DNA from: Pseudomonas saudimassiliensis
GTDB lineage: Bacteria > Pseudomonadota > Gammaproteobacteria > Pseudomonadales > Pseudomonadaceae
Assembly: GCF_000939975.1 (NCBI RefSeq)
Contig: NZ_LK391969.1
Coordinates: forward strand, 2,425,953 to 2,489,952
Direction: 5' to 3'
Length of the DNA stretch: 64,000 nt
Shown here: one piece after another, positions 48,773 through 57,751 of the stretch
Position numbering within the stretch: position 1 is the first letter of the stretch
How the letters are laid out: each line of letters opens with the position of its first letter
Position numbers and translations under genes: made by a program
Notes under the pieces: generated by a model
Seen by the model: only the letters and a program-made list of their open reading frames with translations
Databases searched by the model: none
Told to the model about the DNA's origin: nothing

Positions 48773-49582
48773 TTATCTCTTTCCACTAAAAAACATGCGT
48801 TTGCATTCGGTTCGTTCCATGAAACGGTGCTTCGCGGTGCGATAAGCTTCGCTGAAATCAGGGTCTTCCCACGCGGGAGGGTCCAGAATCGAACGGACCA
48901 GCGCGTCGTATTCTGCCTCCGAGATATGCGCTTCAACGCCGGATCGGTAGAACATGCCGTACACCATGCCGGTCATTGCCATGGTATTGGCGGGCTCGCC
49001 GAAATAACAGTGCTCGAAATCGATGATGGAGAGCTGATGAGGCGCTGCCGCATCCACCATCAGATTTTCCAGGCGCGGATCCATATGATAAATGGAACAG
49101 CGGTGCAGGCCCGACAGCACGCGCAACCCGCCATCGATGATCGAGGCTTTTTTCTCTGGGTTGGACTTTACATAGTGGGCCGCATTTTCCTGTCCAACCA
49201 TGTTTTCGAATATCAGGCCTGCTCTGCGGGTCATGCCCATTCTGGTATACAGGAAATAGCCGACAAGACGAGGGGCCGGCACCGGGAAATCCGCCAGGCG
49301 TATATTGTTTTCCAGCTCTTTCAGATAGTAATCGAAAGATTTGGCCATGCCGAGGCTGATGCGCATTTGTTTGCTGAGGCTTTTTATCTTGCTCAGTTTA
49401 AGAAAGTGGGTGCGGCTCTTGCTGATGTAGGTCGATTTTCTGGTTTTGCCAGGCAGTGGAGTCTGCGCAAACGCGGTGATTTCACCAAGATGCTGTGGGT
49501 CTAGGGGGAAACCTGTCTTGATGAGCAGGTTTTCATGGCGATACGCATGCGGAAACCTGCTTTTATATTTAAGGTGAATCAT
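48773..49582 (-). CDS. Kinase-fold protein of the LPS cassette
   Basis: The 269-residue protein has an aminoglycoside-phosphotransferase/LPS-kinase type catalytic loop HMDPRLENLMV (D168, N173) and a metal-binding SIIDFEHCYFG (D188). A hinge AGLIFENMVG precedes them. It should phosphorylate a small molecule or a sugar; the substrate is unknown. AGGAACCGGAAT precedes ATG 49582. It appears to lead the minus-strand block kinase - PP-loop B - unknown protein - PP-loop A. Confidence 0.75.
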   Translation of the reverse strand: MIHLKYKSRFPHAYRHENLLIKTGFPLDPQHLGEITAFAQTPLPGKTRKSTYISKSRTHFLKLSKIKSLSKQMRISLGMAKSFDYYLKELENNIRLADFPVPAPRLVGYFLYTRMGMTRRAGLIFENMVGQENAAHYVKSNPEKKASIIDGGLRVLSGLHRCSIYHMDPRLENLMVDAAAPHQLSIIDFEHCYFGEPANTMAMTGMVYGMFYRSGVEAHISEAEYDALVRSILDPPAWEDPDFSEAYRTAKHRFMERTECKRMFFSGKR

Positions 49583-49627
49583 ATTCCGGTTCCTGTCTGG
49601 CAGACTTGCCCCGCCAGCCTAAGGTTG

Positions 49628-50227
49628 TCATCTGGGTCTGGAAAACATAAAAAGCGTGCCGATTTGCGGGTTCACCATCGCCCAATCTTGTTCATATCTC
49701 AACAAATGGCGGTAATTCCGATCCCGCATTCGGCGGGGTAGCGGCCGGCCAATGCAGCGCATATCCGATATGTCGATCAAGCCCAGTTCGTTCTCTGGAG
49801 TAAGTACGATGTTGCCCATATGCAGGGACCGGAAATAGACCCCCAGATCATGGAGATGCGTGATGAATTCGGCCAGACGGGCAAACAGTTCCAGTTGGTC
49901 AAGGCCTGGATCGTCGGTCAGCAATTGGCGTAAGGTCATTCCGGGGAGCGGCTCGTAATGCACCACCGAACGGTAGGGATCCGCCAACTGGTAAAGTTGC
50001 ACCACGGTTGGACAGGGTACGCCCAGGCGTTTGAGTTCTGTTGCGTTATCGGCAAAGCGTTTTGCCGGCGGGTAGAACGCCGTTTTCGAAAACCAGCTTT
50101 TACGCCGGAACAGCTTCAAAAAAGTACCATCAGTAAGCCGAAGGACCTTGTCCCCATGGGCATCCGTCTCGAGGACCTCGGCCCCCGCGCGCCACTTCTC
50201 GTAATCCTCTCGGCTAAGATGTTGCAT
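49628..50227 (-). CDS. LPS-core kinase-like protein (PA4998-like)
   Basis: The 199-residue protein matches the small probable kinase encoded next to msbA in P. aeruginosa (PA4998). It has FLKLFRRKSW, VPCPTV, YFRSLHMGNIVL and LGLIDISDMR. The position of the usual catalytic Asp reads Ser (RSLHMGN), as I recall for this family. ATG 50227 (MQHLSREDYEKW) is chosen; the frame continues to 50290 without conserved sequence. It is divergent from msbA with 172 bases between. Confidence 0.8.
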   Translation of the reverse strand: MQHLSREDYEKWRAGAEVLETDAHGDKVLRLTDGTFLKLFRRKSWFSKTAFYPPAKRFADNATELKRLGVPCPTVVQLYQLADPYRSVVHYEPLPGMTLRQLLTDDPGLDQLELFARLAEFITHLHDLGVYFRSLHMGNIVLTPENELGLIDISDMRCIGRPLPRRMRDRNYRHLLRYEQDWAMVNPQIGTLFMFSRPR

Positions 50228-50399
50228 CGACACGTTCCTGAAACAAAACGGTAGTTTACCGGAAATGCCAGTATTCCACCTCTCGCTCATCGTTGGCTGC
50301 CCGCGGCTATTATCGTTCCCCCGGTAGGGAGGGCGGTAGCATCGAGTAATCTGTGGCCTGTGATAAACTCCCGGCCTGATTCACCTACGCGATGACCTT

Positions 50400-52184
50400 A
50401 TGTCGGAATTGAAGAAAGAAAGCTTTGCTCGATCCAGTATCCGTATCTACACGCGGTTGCTCGGTTACGTGAAACCCTACTGGGCACCGTTCGCCGTCAG
50501 CATCTTTGGATTCATGATCTTCGCCTCCAGCCAGCCAGCCATGGCCTGGATGCTGAAGTATTTCGTCGATGGCTTGAACGCAGGGGCAGACGGCGAGTTT
50601 TTCGGGATACCGCTGCTCTGGGGGTTCCCCTTGTTCATCATTCTGGTGGCGGTCTACCAGGGTATAGGTTCCTTTCTGGGCAACTACTATATCGCCAAGG
50701 TCTCGCTCGGTGTGGTCCATGACCTGCGCACGGCCCTGTTCGACAATCTGCTGACCCTGCCCAATCGCTACTTCGACAATAATAACTCAGGGCATCTGGT
50801 GTCCCGGGTGACCTTCAACGTGACCATGGTCACCGGGGCCGCGACCGACGCGATCAAGGTGGTGTTCCGAGAAGGCATGACGGTGATCTTCCTGTTCGGT
50901 TATCTGCTCTGGATGAACTGGAAGCTGACCCTGGTGTTGATGGCGGTGCTGCCGCTGATCGGGCTGATGGTCAACAGCACCAGCAAGAAATTCCGCAAGC
51001 AGAGCAAGAAGATCCAGACGGCCATGGGCGATGTGACCCATGTGACGTCGGAAACCATCACGGGCTACCGCGTAGTGCGCAGTTTCGGCGGCGAGACCTA
51101 CGAGAGCGAGCGCTTCCACAAGGCCAGCCAGAACAATCGCTTGCGCGGACTGAAGATGGTGCGTACGGGTGCGGTATTCACTCCCACGCTGCAGCTGGCC
51201 ACCTATGGCGCGATGGCCGGGGTGATGTTCCTGGTGCTGTTCCTGCGCGGCGACGCCACGGCGGGTGATCTGGTGTCCTATATCACCGCCGCAGGTCTGC
51301 TGCCCAAGCCGATCCGCCAGCTGTCCGAGGTCAGTGCCAATATCCAGAAGGGTATAGCCGCGGCCGAGAGTATCTTCGAACAGCTGGACGAAGAGCCCGA
51401 GCGGGATACCGGTACGGTAGAGCGCGACCGGATCTCCGGCCGTATCGAGGTCAACAATCTGTCGTTCCGCTATCCGGGTACGGACAAGGCGGTGCTGCAG
51501 AACATCAGCTTCACCGTCGAGCCGGGCCAGATGGTGGCGCTGGTGGGGCGGTCGGGCAGCGGCAAGTCGACCCTGGCCAATCTGATTCCCCGTTTCTACG
51601 TCCATGATGAGGGTCAGATTCTCCTCGACGGTACTCCCGTGGAAGACTACCGGCTGCGCAACCTGCGCCGGCAGATCGCCCTGGTGACCCAGCACGTGAC
51701 CCTGTTCAATGACACCGTCGCGAACAACATCGCCTACGGTGATCTGGCCGGGGCGCCGCGCGAGGCCGTCATCGAGGCGGCGGAGGCCGCCTACGCCCGT
51801 GAGTTCATCGATCAATTACCCCAGGGCTTCGACACTCTGGTCGGCGAAAACGGCGTGCTGTTGTCCGGCGGTCAGCGCCAGCGTCTGGCGATCGCCCGCG
51901 CGTTGCTGCGTGATGCGCCCATATTGATTCTCGACGAGGCGACCTCGGCGCTGGATACCGAGTCTGAGCGGCACATCCAGGCTGCACTCGACCGCGTGAT
52001 GGAAGGCCGCACCGCCCTGGTGATCGCCCATCGCCTGTCGACCATCGAGAAGGCCGATATCATCATGGTCATGGACCAGGGGCGGATCGTTGAACGCGGC
52101 AGTCACGCCGAGCTGATGGCCCAGAATGGCTATTATGCCCGGCTGCACAGCATGCAGTTCCAGGACGACAAGCCGCTCGTCTAA
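50400..52184 (+). CDS. msbA: Lipid A-core flippase MsbA
   Basis: The 594-residue half-transporter has six membrane helices (1-320) followed by an ABC ATPase with [24 protein letters not shown] and [12 protein letters not shown]. It flips core-lipid A across the inner membrane. ATG 50400 follows a weak ribosome site. It is followed after 47 bases by hldE, as in P. aeruginosa. Confidence 0.95.
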   Translation: MSELKKESFARSSIRIYTRLLGYVKPYWAPFAVSIFGFMIFASSQPAMAWMLKYFVDGLNAGADGEFFGIPLLWGFPLFIILVAVYQGIGSFLGNYYIAKVSLGVVHDLRTALFDNLLTLPNRYFDNNNSGHLVSRVTFNVTMVTGAATDAIKVVFREGMTVIFLFGYLLWMNWKLTLVLMAVLPLIGLMVNSTSKKFRKQSKKIQTAMGDVTHVTSETITGYRVVRSFGGETYESERFHKASQNNRLRGLKMVRTGAVFTPTLQLATYGAMAGVMFLVLFLRGDATAGDLVSYITAAGLLPKPIRQLSEVSANIQKGIAAAESIFEQLDEEPERDTGTVERDRISGRIEVNNLSFRYPGTDKAVLQNISFTVEPGQMVALVGRSGSGKSTLANLIPRFYVHDEGQILLDGTPVEDYRLRNLRRQIALVTQHVTLFNDTVANNIAYGDLAGAPREAVIEAAEAAYAREFIDQLPQGFDTLVGENGVLLSGGQRQRLAIARALLRDAPILILDEATSALDTESERHIQAALDRVMEGRTALVIAHRLSTIEKADIIMVMDQGRIVERGSHAELMAQNGYYARLHSMQFQDDKPLV

Positions 52185-52231
52185 CCCATTTACCAACCGA
52201 CAGGTCGGAACCAATACAAGTGAGTGACGCA

Positions 52232-53674
52232 ATGAAACTGACCATGCCCCGTTTTGATTCCGCGCCGGTTCTGGTGGTGGGTGACGTGATGCTGGATCGC
52301 TACTGGCACGGGCCGACCCACCGTATCTCGCCCGAAGCTCCGGTGCCGGTGGTCAAGGTGGACCAGATCGAGGACCGTCCCGGTGGGGCGGGCAACGTGG
52401 CGCTCAACGTCGCTGCGCTGGGCGCGCCGGCCTGGCTGGTTGGCGTGACCGGTAACGACGAGGCCGCTGCCACCCTGCAGCAGCGGCTTAACGCTGCGGG
52501 TGTCTATTGCGCCTTCCAGGCCCATCCCGAGCAGCCGACCATCACCAAGCTGCGGGTCATGAGTCGCCACCAGCAACTGTTGCGGGTGGATTTCGAGGAG
52601 CCCTTTGCCACCGACGGCCAGGCCGTGCTGGAAAGCGTCGAGGGGTTGCTGGACAAGGTGAAGGTGGTGGTGCTGTCCGATTACGGCAAGGGCGCGCTGG
52701 TCAACCACCAGGCGCTGATCCAGGCGGCGCGTGCGCGCAACCTGCCGGTACTGGCCGACCCCAAGGGCAAGGACTTCTCCATCTATCGCGGCGCCACGCT
52801 GATCACCCCGAATCTGTCCGAGTTCGAGGCGGTGGTGGGTGTCTGTGTGACCGAGCAGGAGCTGGTTGACAAGGGCCTGGCGCTGATCGAGGAACTGGAC
52901 CTAGAAGCACTGTTGGTCACCCGCAGCGAGCAGGGGATGACGCTGCTGCGCCGGGGCGAAGCGGCATTGCATCTGCCGGCGCGGGCGCGGGAAGTGTTCG
53001 ATGTGACCGGTGCGGGCGATACGGTGATCTCCACCGTGGCCACCGCGCTGGCTGCCGGCGAGCCGCTGCCCAATGCGGTAGGGCTGGCCAACCTGGCCGC
53101 GGGCATTGTCATCGGCAAGCTGGGTACCGCAGCCATCAGCGCGCCGGAACTGCGGCGTGCAGTGCAGCTGGAACAGGGTGCTGGGCTGGGCGTGCTGTCG
53201 ATTGATCAACTGCTGGTAGCGGTTGAGGATGCCCGCGCCCACGGCGAGCGTATTGTCTTCACCAATGGCTGTTTCGATATCATCCATGCTGGCCATGTGG
53301 GCTATCTGGAGGAGGCACGCAGCCAGGGCGACCGGCTGATCGTGGCCATCAACGATGATGCCTCGGTAACCCGTCTCAAGGGCCCGGGCCGGCCGATCAA
53401 TACAGTGGAGCGGCGCATGGCGGTGCTCGCCGGGTTGGGTGCGGTGGACTGGGTTGTCAGCTTCGCCGAGGACACTCCCGAAGAGTTGCTGCGCCAGCTG
53501 CGCCCGGATGTATTGGTCAAGGGTGGCGACTACGGCATCGACCAGGTCGTGGGTGCCCCCATCGTCCAGGCCTATGGCGGCGATGTGAAGGTGCTCAAGT
53601 TCGTCGATAGCTGCTCAACCACGGCAATCGTCGAGAAGATCCGGGAGCAGGGGAGCGGCGAGGCTGCTTCCTGA
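52232..53674 (+). CDS. hldE: Bifunctional heptose kinase/adenylyltransferase HldE
   Basis: The 480-residue fused enzyme makes ADP-heptose for WaaC/WaaF. Its N-terminal PfkB-type kinase (1-about 320) ends with the [11 protein letters not shown] motif, and the C-terminal nucleotidyltransferase has [23 protein letters not shown] 52232 (MKLTMPRF) matches remembered Pseudomonas HldE; GTG 52220 is possible. It follows msbA closely. A short GC-rich hairpin follows the gene. Confidence 0.94.
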   Translation: MKLTMPRFDSAPVLVVGDVMLDRYWHGPTHRISPEAPVPVVKVDQIEDRPGGAGNVALNVAALGAPAWLVGVTGNDEAAATLQQRLNAAGVYCAFQAHPEQPTITKLRVMSRHQQLLRVDFEEPFATDGQAVLESVEGLLDKVKVVVLSDYGKGALVNHQALIQAARARNLPVLADPKGKDFSIYRGATLITPNLSEFEAVVGVCVTEQELVDKGLALIEELDLEALLVTRSEQGMTLLRRGEAALHLPARAREVFDVTGAGDTVISTVATALAAGEPLPNAVGLANLAAGIVIGKLGTAAISAPELRRAVQLEQGAGLGVLSIDQLLVAVEDARAHGERIVFTNGCFDIIHAGHVGYLEEARSQGDRLIVAINDDASVTRLKGPGRPINTVERRMAVLAGLGAVDWVVSFAEDTPEELLRQLRPDVLVKGGDYGIDQVVGAPIVQAYGGDVKVLKFVDSCSTTAIVEKIREQGSGEAAS

Positions 53675-53711
53675 GTCTGAATTCAGACTTGAGGCCTGCT
53701 GGGGCGCCGCT

Positions 53712-53731
53712 GGCCGGGATGGAACCCGGCC
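53712..53731 (+). terminator. Possible terminator of hldE
   Basis: A perfect 7-base-pair GC-only stem (53712-53718 and 53725-53731) with a 6-base loop lies 38 bases after the hldE stop. T-run is minimal. Confidence 0.4.
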
Positions 53732-53790
53732 TTCCCAGGTGCGTCTTACGCGCCGCCCGCTAACTTCTCGCTCACACCGCTACCGCCGCC

Positions 53791-54255
53791 TCACGGCCTG
53801 AACGCGTTACGCGCGTGGCAATACATCTTCCCTGCGGCGCTACCGCCATTGCACTTGCTGCCAAACCACTGCTTGGCGGCCTTGCGGCAGTTGCGATAAT
53901 CGATTGATCCGGTGCGATGGTTGCTGCACACGCTGGCAAAGTCCAACAGGGTGCCGTCGTGTTCGTAGTACATGCGGTATTCCGTCTCGTCGCCGCGAGC
54001 GTCGATCCAGATCACCTTCTCCGTTTCATCTTTCACGCGGCGAGCCGTAGCAGGCTTGCCTTTGCGCGGCTGCGTCGTTACCGGACTGACGATATTGATG
54101 TGGCGGCTCGGTGTGTAGTTGCGATCGCTGAAGCTGGTCTGCCGTTCGGCTCCGGATTTGGTGGCCTGGGCGAGGGTTGATATCAACAGCGCGACGCTGA
54201 TCAGCAGAACGGATAGGGCGCGACTGAGTCCGGTTCGGGTGTGGCTGGCATCCAT
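53791..54255 (-). CDS. Small secreted cysteine-containing protein, unknown
   Basis: The 154-residue protein has an N-terminal signal peptide (RALSVLLISVALLISTLAQA). A basic linker follows, then a C-terminal domain with four cysteines (near residues 109, 122, 134, 145) that could form two disulfides in the periplasm. No family recognised. GGGG lies before ATG 54255. It is convergent with hldE and transcribed away from the CoA transferase gene. Confidence 0.7.
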   Translation of the reverse strand: MDASHTRTGLSRALSVLLISVALLISTLAQATKSGAERQTSFSDRNYTPSRHINIVSPVTTQPRKGKPATARRVKDETEKVIWIDARGDETEYRMYYEHDGTLLDFASVCSNHRTGSIDYRNCRKAAKQWFGSKCNGGSAAGKMYCHARNAFRP

Positions 54256-54386
54256 GATTAGCCCCGGCAGGAATTGAATTCAGCGCGGAGCATATCAAGG
54301 ATGGCGGTCAGGCCAAGTGCAGGGTTCACATTCTCGGGCGAGGAGGGGCAGCAGTGGCCGATTTTGTGAACCAGGGCCGATCAAAG

Positions 54387-54418
54387 CGCTCCCGCAGGGC
54401 TTCATCCCGGCGGGAGCG
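54387..54418 (-). terminator. Hairpin terminator of the CoA-transferase gene
   Basis: Perfect 9-base arms CGCTCCCGC (54387-54395) and GCGGGAGCG (54410-54418) face each other about 16 bases after the CoA-transferase stop. CTTTG follows on the minus strand. Confidence 0.55.
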
Positions 54419-54433
54419 GGGTGGCGGCTGGGT

Positions 54434-55930
54434 TTAGCCTGCGGCGCGCATATGACCGAATTCCTCGAGGTTCAGGTGCCATTCAACGGCTTCGCGCAGC
54501 AGATGGGGCGTGTGGCCGCCCTTGGCGCAGGCACGCTCGAAGTAGTCGTTCAACGCATCGCGATAGTCCGGGTGCACGCAGTTGTCGATGATGACCCGGG
54601 CCCGCTCGCGGGGCGCCAGGCCGCGCAGGTCCGCCAGGCCCTGTTCGGTGACCAGGATATCCACGTCATGCTCGGTATGATCGACATGGCTGACCATGGG
54701 TACCACGCTGGAGATGGCGCCGCCCTTGGCGATGGACTTGGTGACGAAGATGGCCAGGTTGGCGTTGCGGGCGAAGTCGCCGGAGCCGCCGATACCGTTC
54801 ATCATCCTGGTGCCGCCAACGTGGGTCGAGTTGACGTTGCCGTAGATGTCGAATTCCAGCGCGGTATTGATGGCGATGATGCCCAGGCGCCGGACGATCT
54901 CCGGGTGGTTGGACATTTCCTGGGTACGCATCACCAGCTTGTCCTTGTACTGCTCCAGGTTACCGAAGACCCGCTCGTTGCAGCGCCCGGACAGGGTGAT
55001 GGAGCAGCCCGAGGCCAGCGTCATCTTGCCGGCGTCGATCAGCTCGAAGGTGCAGTCTTGCAGCACCTCGGAATACATCACCAGGTCCTCGAAGGAGGAG
55101 TTGATGAAGCCGCACATGACTGCGTTGGCGATGCTGCCGATACCCGCCTGCAGCGGACCGAGGTTGGCCGGCAGGCGCCCGGCGGCCACTTCCCGCTCGA
55201 AGAACGCGATCAGGTGATCGGCGATGCCCTGGGTCTCGTCATCCGGCGGGGTAACCGTGGAGTAGGAGTCCGGCTGGTTGGTGATGACGATGGCGGCGAT
55301 CTTTGCCGGGTCGATCGGGATGGCCGTGCTGCCCATGCGCTGGCCGGGGGCGACCAGGGGAATTGGCGTGCGGGTCGGACGATAGGTCGGGATATAGATG
55401 TCGTGCAACCCTTCCAGGTTCGGGTTGTGCGCCAGGTTGATCTCGACCACAACCTGCTTGGCGAAGATGGCGAAACTGGCGGAGTTGCCTACCGAGGTGG
55501 TCGGTACGATATGACCTTCCTCGGTGATGGCCACGGCCTCGATGATGGCGATGTCGGGCAGTTTCAACTGGTGGTTGCGCATCTGCTCGACGGTGTCGGA
55601 CAGGTGCTGGTCGATGAACATGACATCACCCTGGTTGATTGCCTTGCGCAGGGTTGCGTCCACCTGGAAGGGCATGCGCCGGGCCAGCACGCCGGCCTCG
55701 GTCAGGTGCTTGTCCAGGTCGTTACCCAGGCTGGCACCGGTCAGCAGGCTGATCTTCAATGGGTGCTCCCGGGCGCGCTCGACCAGCGCCAACGGAACAG
55801 CCTTGGCTTCCCCGGCGCGGGTGAAACCACTCATGCCGACGGTCATGCCGTCTTCAATCAACAGGGCAGCTTCTGCCGCGCCCATGACCTTGTCATGCAG
55901 CGCCGGCATGCGAATACGATCTTCGTACAT
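54434..55930 (-). CDS. Acetyl-CoA hydrolase/transferase family (succinyl-CoA:acetate CoA-transferase-like)
   Basis: The 498-residue protein belongs to the family that moves CoA between acyl groups. The catalytic Glu lies in ALEFDIYGNVNSTHVGG, followed by a glycine-rich NGIGGSGDF oxyanion region, and the acidic MVSHVDHTEHDVDILVTEQGLADLRG segment is typical. It resembles succinyl-CoA:acetate CoA-transferases (AarC/ScpC) of about 500 residues, which can detoxify acetate or finish a TCA-cycle variant. ATG 55930 is clear. Substrate pair is inferred. Confidence 0.88.
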   Translation of the reverse strand: MYEDRIRMPALHDKVMGAAEAALLIEDGMTVGMSGFTRAGEAKAVPLALVERAREHPLKISLLTGASLGNDLDKHLTEAGVLARRMPFQVDATLRKAINQGDVMFIDQHLSDTVEQMRNHQLKLPDIAIIEAVAITEEGHIVPTTSVGNSASFAIFAKQVVVEINLAHNPNLEGLHDIYIPTYRPTRTPIPLVAPGQRMGSTAIPIDPAKIAAIVITNQPDSYSTVTPPDDETQGIADHLIAFFEREVAAGRLPANLGPLQAGIGSIANAVMCGFINSSFEDLVMYSEVLQDCTFELIDAGKMTLASGCSITLSGRCNERVFGNLEQYKDKLVMRTQEMSNHPEIVRRLGIIAINTALEFDIYGNVNSTHVGGTRMMNGIGGSGDFARNANLAIFVTKSIAKGGAISSVVPMVSHVDHTEHDVDILVTEQGLADLRGLAPRERARVIIDNCVHPDYRDALNDYFERACAKGGHTPHLLREAVEWHLNLEEFGHMRAAG

Positions 55931-56008
55931 GGAGAGATTCCAGTGGGGTGATTACGAACAGCGGGCAGTCTAGGGAAGAGCGGGCCGGGGGTGCGACCCG
56001 ACCATGGT

Positions 56009-56881
56009 CTAAGGCGCGGCAGAGGTGCTCGGCCAGGCGCAGTGTTCGTCGGCCACCACCCAGCCGGTCTGGTGGGCGAAAGCCTCGCTGAGATATACCT
56101 GGTTGGGCTGCTGCGCTACCAGCTCGCCCTTGATCAGAGTGAACAGCTGACCGTTGAATTCGCCATCGACCAGTTCGGCGAGATACAGGTCGGGATGCTG
56201 CCAGTCCAGCTCGGCTTGCAGTTGCCCACTCTGCGGGTCCAGCGACTCATCGGCATGCAAGGCGCTGAGGTCGGCGCAGCGTGGCACACTCAGGTGCATG
56301 TGGTATACCAGCTGCAGCGAGTTGGTGGGCAGGTGGACGTAGGCGCGGGGGCGTTCCAGCAGGTTCAGTTCGCGGCATAACACTGCCCGGGCGGCGCCCT
56401 GGTGGGGGCTCAGGTGGAACCAGCGGTTGGGGTCGGTGGGCAGGGTGTCAGCGTAGGGAGTGGGCAGCCAGATTTCCTGATAGCGCCCGGGCAACCATCC
56501 CTGGCCGGTTTCCAGCAGTAGCTCTTCGGCCAGCTCGGTCATCAGGGTCAGCAGCGGCAATCGCAGCTCATGGGCCGGGACGTAGCCGGACAGCAGCTTC
56601 AGTACCTCATCGCCGCGGTCGGGCCGCTGCTGGCGGACCAGCAGGCGGAAGTCGCGTTGTTGCCAATGAAAGGTGATATCTGCGGATACGCCGAGATTGG
56701 CGAGCGTCAGCTCGAACTGCGTCGGATCGTCCACCTGGATGGGTTGGCGCAGCTGGAGCATCTGCTCGAAGCTGAGCGGGTCGCCGACCGGCGTATACCG
56801 GAGCAGCTCCGGTCCGGCCTGCACCTGGATGGCCTGGGTCTTGAAGATCACCGGGTTGTGGCGGGCAATGATAATGGCCAT
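56009..56881 (-). CDS. Conserved unknown protein beside an aldo-keto reductase
   Basis: The 290-residue protein has no motif I recognise and no signal peptide. It is rich in aromatic and proline residues (HLSPHQGAARAVL, VHLPTNSLQLVYHMHLSVP) and looks like a folded cytosolic protein. ATG 56881 has GAGGGGACGC before it; five more codons are open to 56896. It lies 39 bases after the aldo-keto reductase gene on the same strand and is probably in its operon. Confidence 0.65.
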   Translation of the reverse strand: MAIIIARHNPVIFKTQAIQVQAGPELLRYTPVGDPLSFEQMLQLRQPIQVDDPTQFELTLANLGVSADITFHWQQRDFRLLVRQQRPDRGDEVLKLLSGYVPAHELRLPLLTLMTELAEELLLETGQGWLPGRYQEIWLPTPYADTLPTDPNRWFHLSPHQGAARAVLCRELNLLERPRAYVHLPTNSLQLVYHMHLSVPRCADLSALHADESLDPQSGQLQAELDWQHPDLYLAELVDGEFNGQLFTLIKGELVAQQPNQVYLSEAFAHQTGWVVADEHCAWPSTSAAP

Positions 56882-56920
56882 GCGTCCCCTCGTCACGAAT
56901 GGGGCCGCGCTCGCTGTGGG

Positions 56921-57751
56921 TCAGCGCGGCCGGGCTGAAACGCCGCTGGGTGCGGCCTGCTGCAGGATAGTTGCTACGGTGGCAACATTCTGCGCCAGGT
57001 GCACCGGATTGATGGTGCCGATGATAGCGCTGCCCACCGCCGGGTGGCTGAATACCAGTTCGAAGCCGGCCCGGACGGGATCTTCCCCCTGCAGACAGAT
57101 ATGACCACTGGCGAGGGCCTTTTTCACCAGAATTCCCTTGTCCTGTGACAGCGCATAGTCGAGAACCGGACGTTCGGTCTGCTCACGCAGGTTCCAGGTC
57201 ACCATGGCACAGTCGCCCTCGGCCAGGGCCTGCAGGCCGCCGTCGACCGTCTTGCCGGAAAACCCGAAGGCGCGAATCAGCCCTTCCTGCTTCAATTGCT
57301 GGAGAGCGGGGTAGACCTCATCCGCCAGCACGGTCAGGTCATCGCCATTGGAATGCACCAGCACCAGGTCCAGGTAGTCGGTATGCAGGCGCTGCAGCGA
57401 CCGTTCCACCGAATGGCGCGTGTGCCGGGCGCTGAAGTCGAAGTGGGATTCCCCGTTCTCGAACTCCTCGCCGACCTTGGTGCACAGCACCCATTCCTGA
57501 CGCTGGCCGCGCAGCAGCGGCCCCAGGCGCTGCTCGCTGATGCCGTAGGCGGGTGCGGTGTCCAGCAGGTTGATGCCCAAGTCACGGGACTGGGCGAGCA
57601 GCTCGCGCACCTGCTGGTCGTCTGGCAGCTCGAAGCCGCTGGGGTATTTGACCCCCTGGTTGCGGCCGATCTTGACGGTGCCCAGGCCCAGCGGGGAGAC
57701 CGTCAGGCCGGTGCGGCCAAGGGGACGGTGGAAGCTGTGCAGGTTATGCAT
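56921..57751 (-). CDS. Aldo-keto reductase family protein
   Basis: The 276-residue TIM-barrel NADPH enzyme has the aldo-keto reductase start LGRTGLTVSPLGLGTVK, the catalytic-region DTAPAYGISEQRLG with the Tyr, the KVGEE segment with the Lys, and LVLVHSNGDD. It reduces an unknown carbonyl. ATG 57751 overlaps the upstream oxidoreductase gene by 8 bases. Confidence 0.86.
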   Translation of the reverse strand: MHNLHSFHRPLGRTGLTVSPLGLGTVKIGRNQGVKYPSGFELPDDQQVRELLAQSRDLGINLLDTAPAYGISEQRLGPLLRGQRQEWVLCTKVGEEFENGESHFDFSARHTRHSVERSLQRLHTDYLDLVLVHSNGDDLTVLADEVYPALQQLKQEGLIRAFGFSGKTVDGGLQALAEGDCAMVTWNLREQTERPVLDYALSQDKGILVKKALASGHICLQGEDPVRAGFELVFSHPAVGSAIIGTINPVHLAQNVATVATILQQAAPSGVSARPR

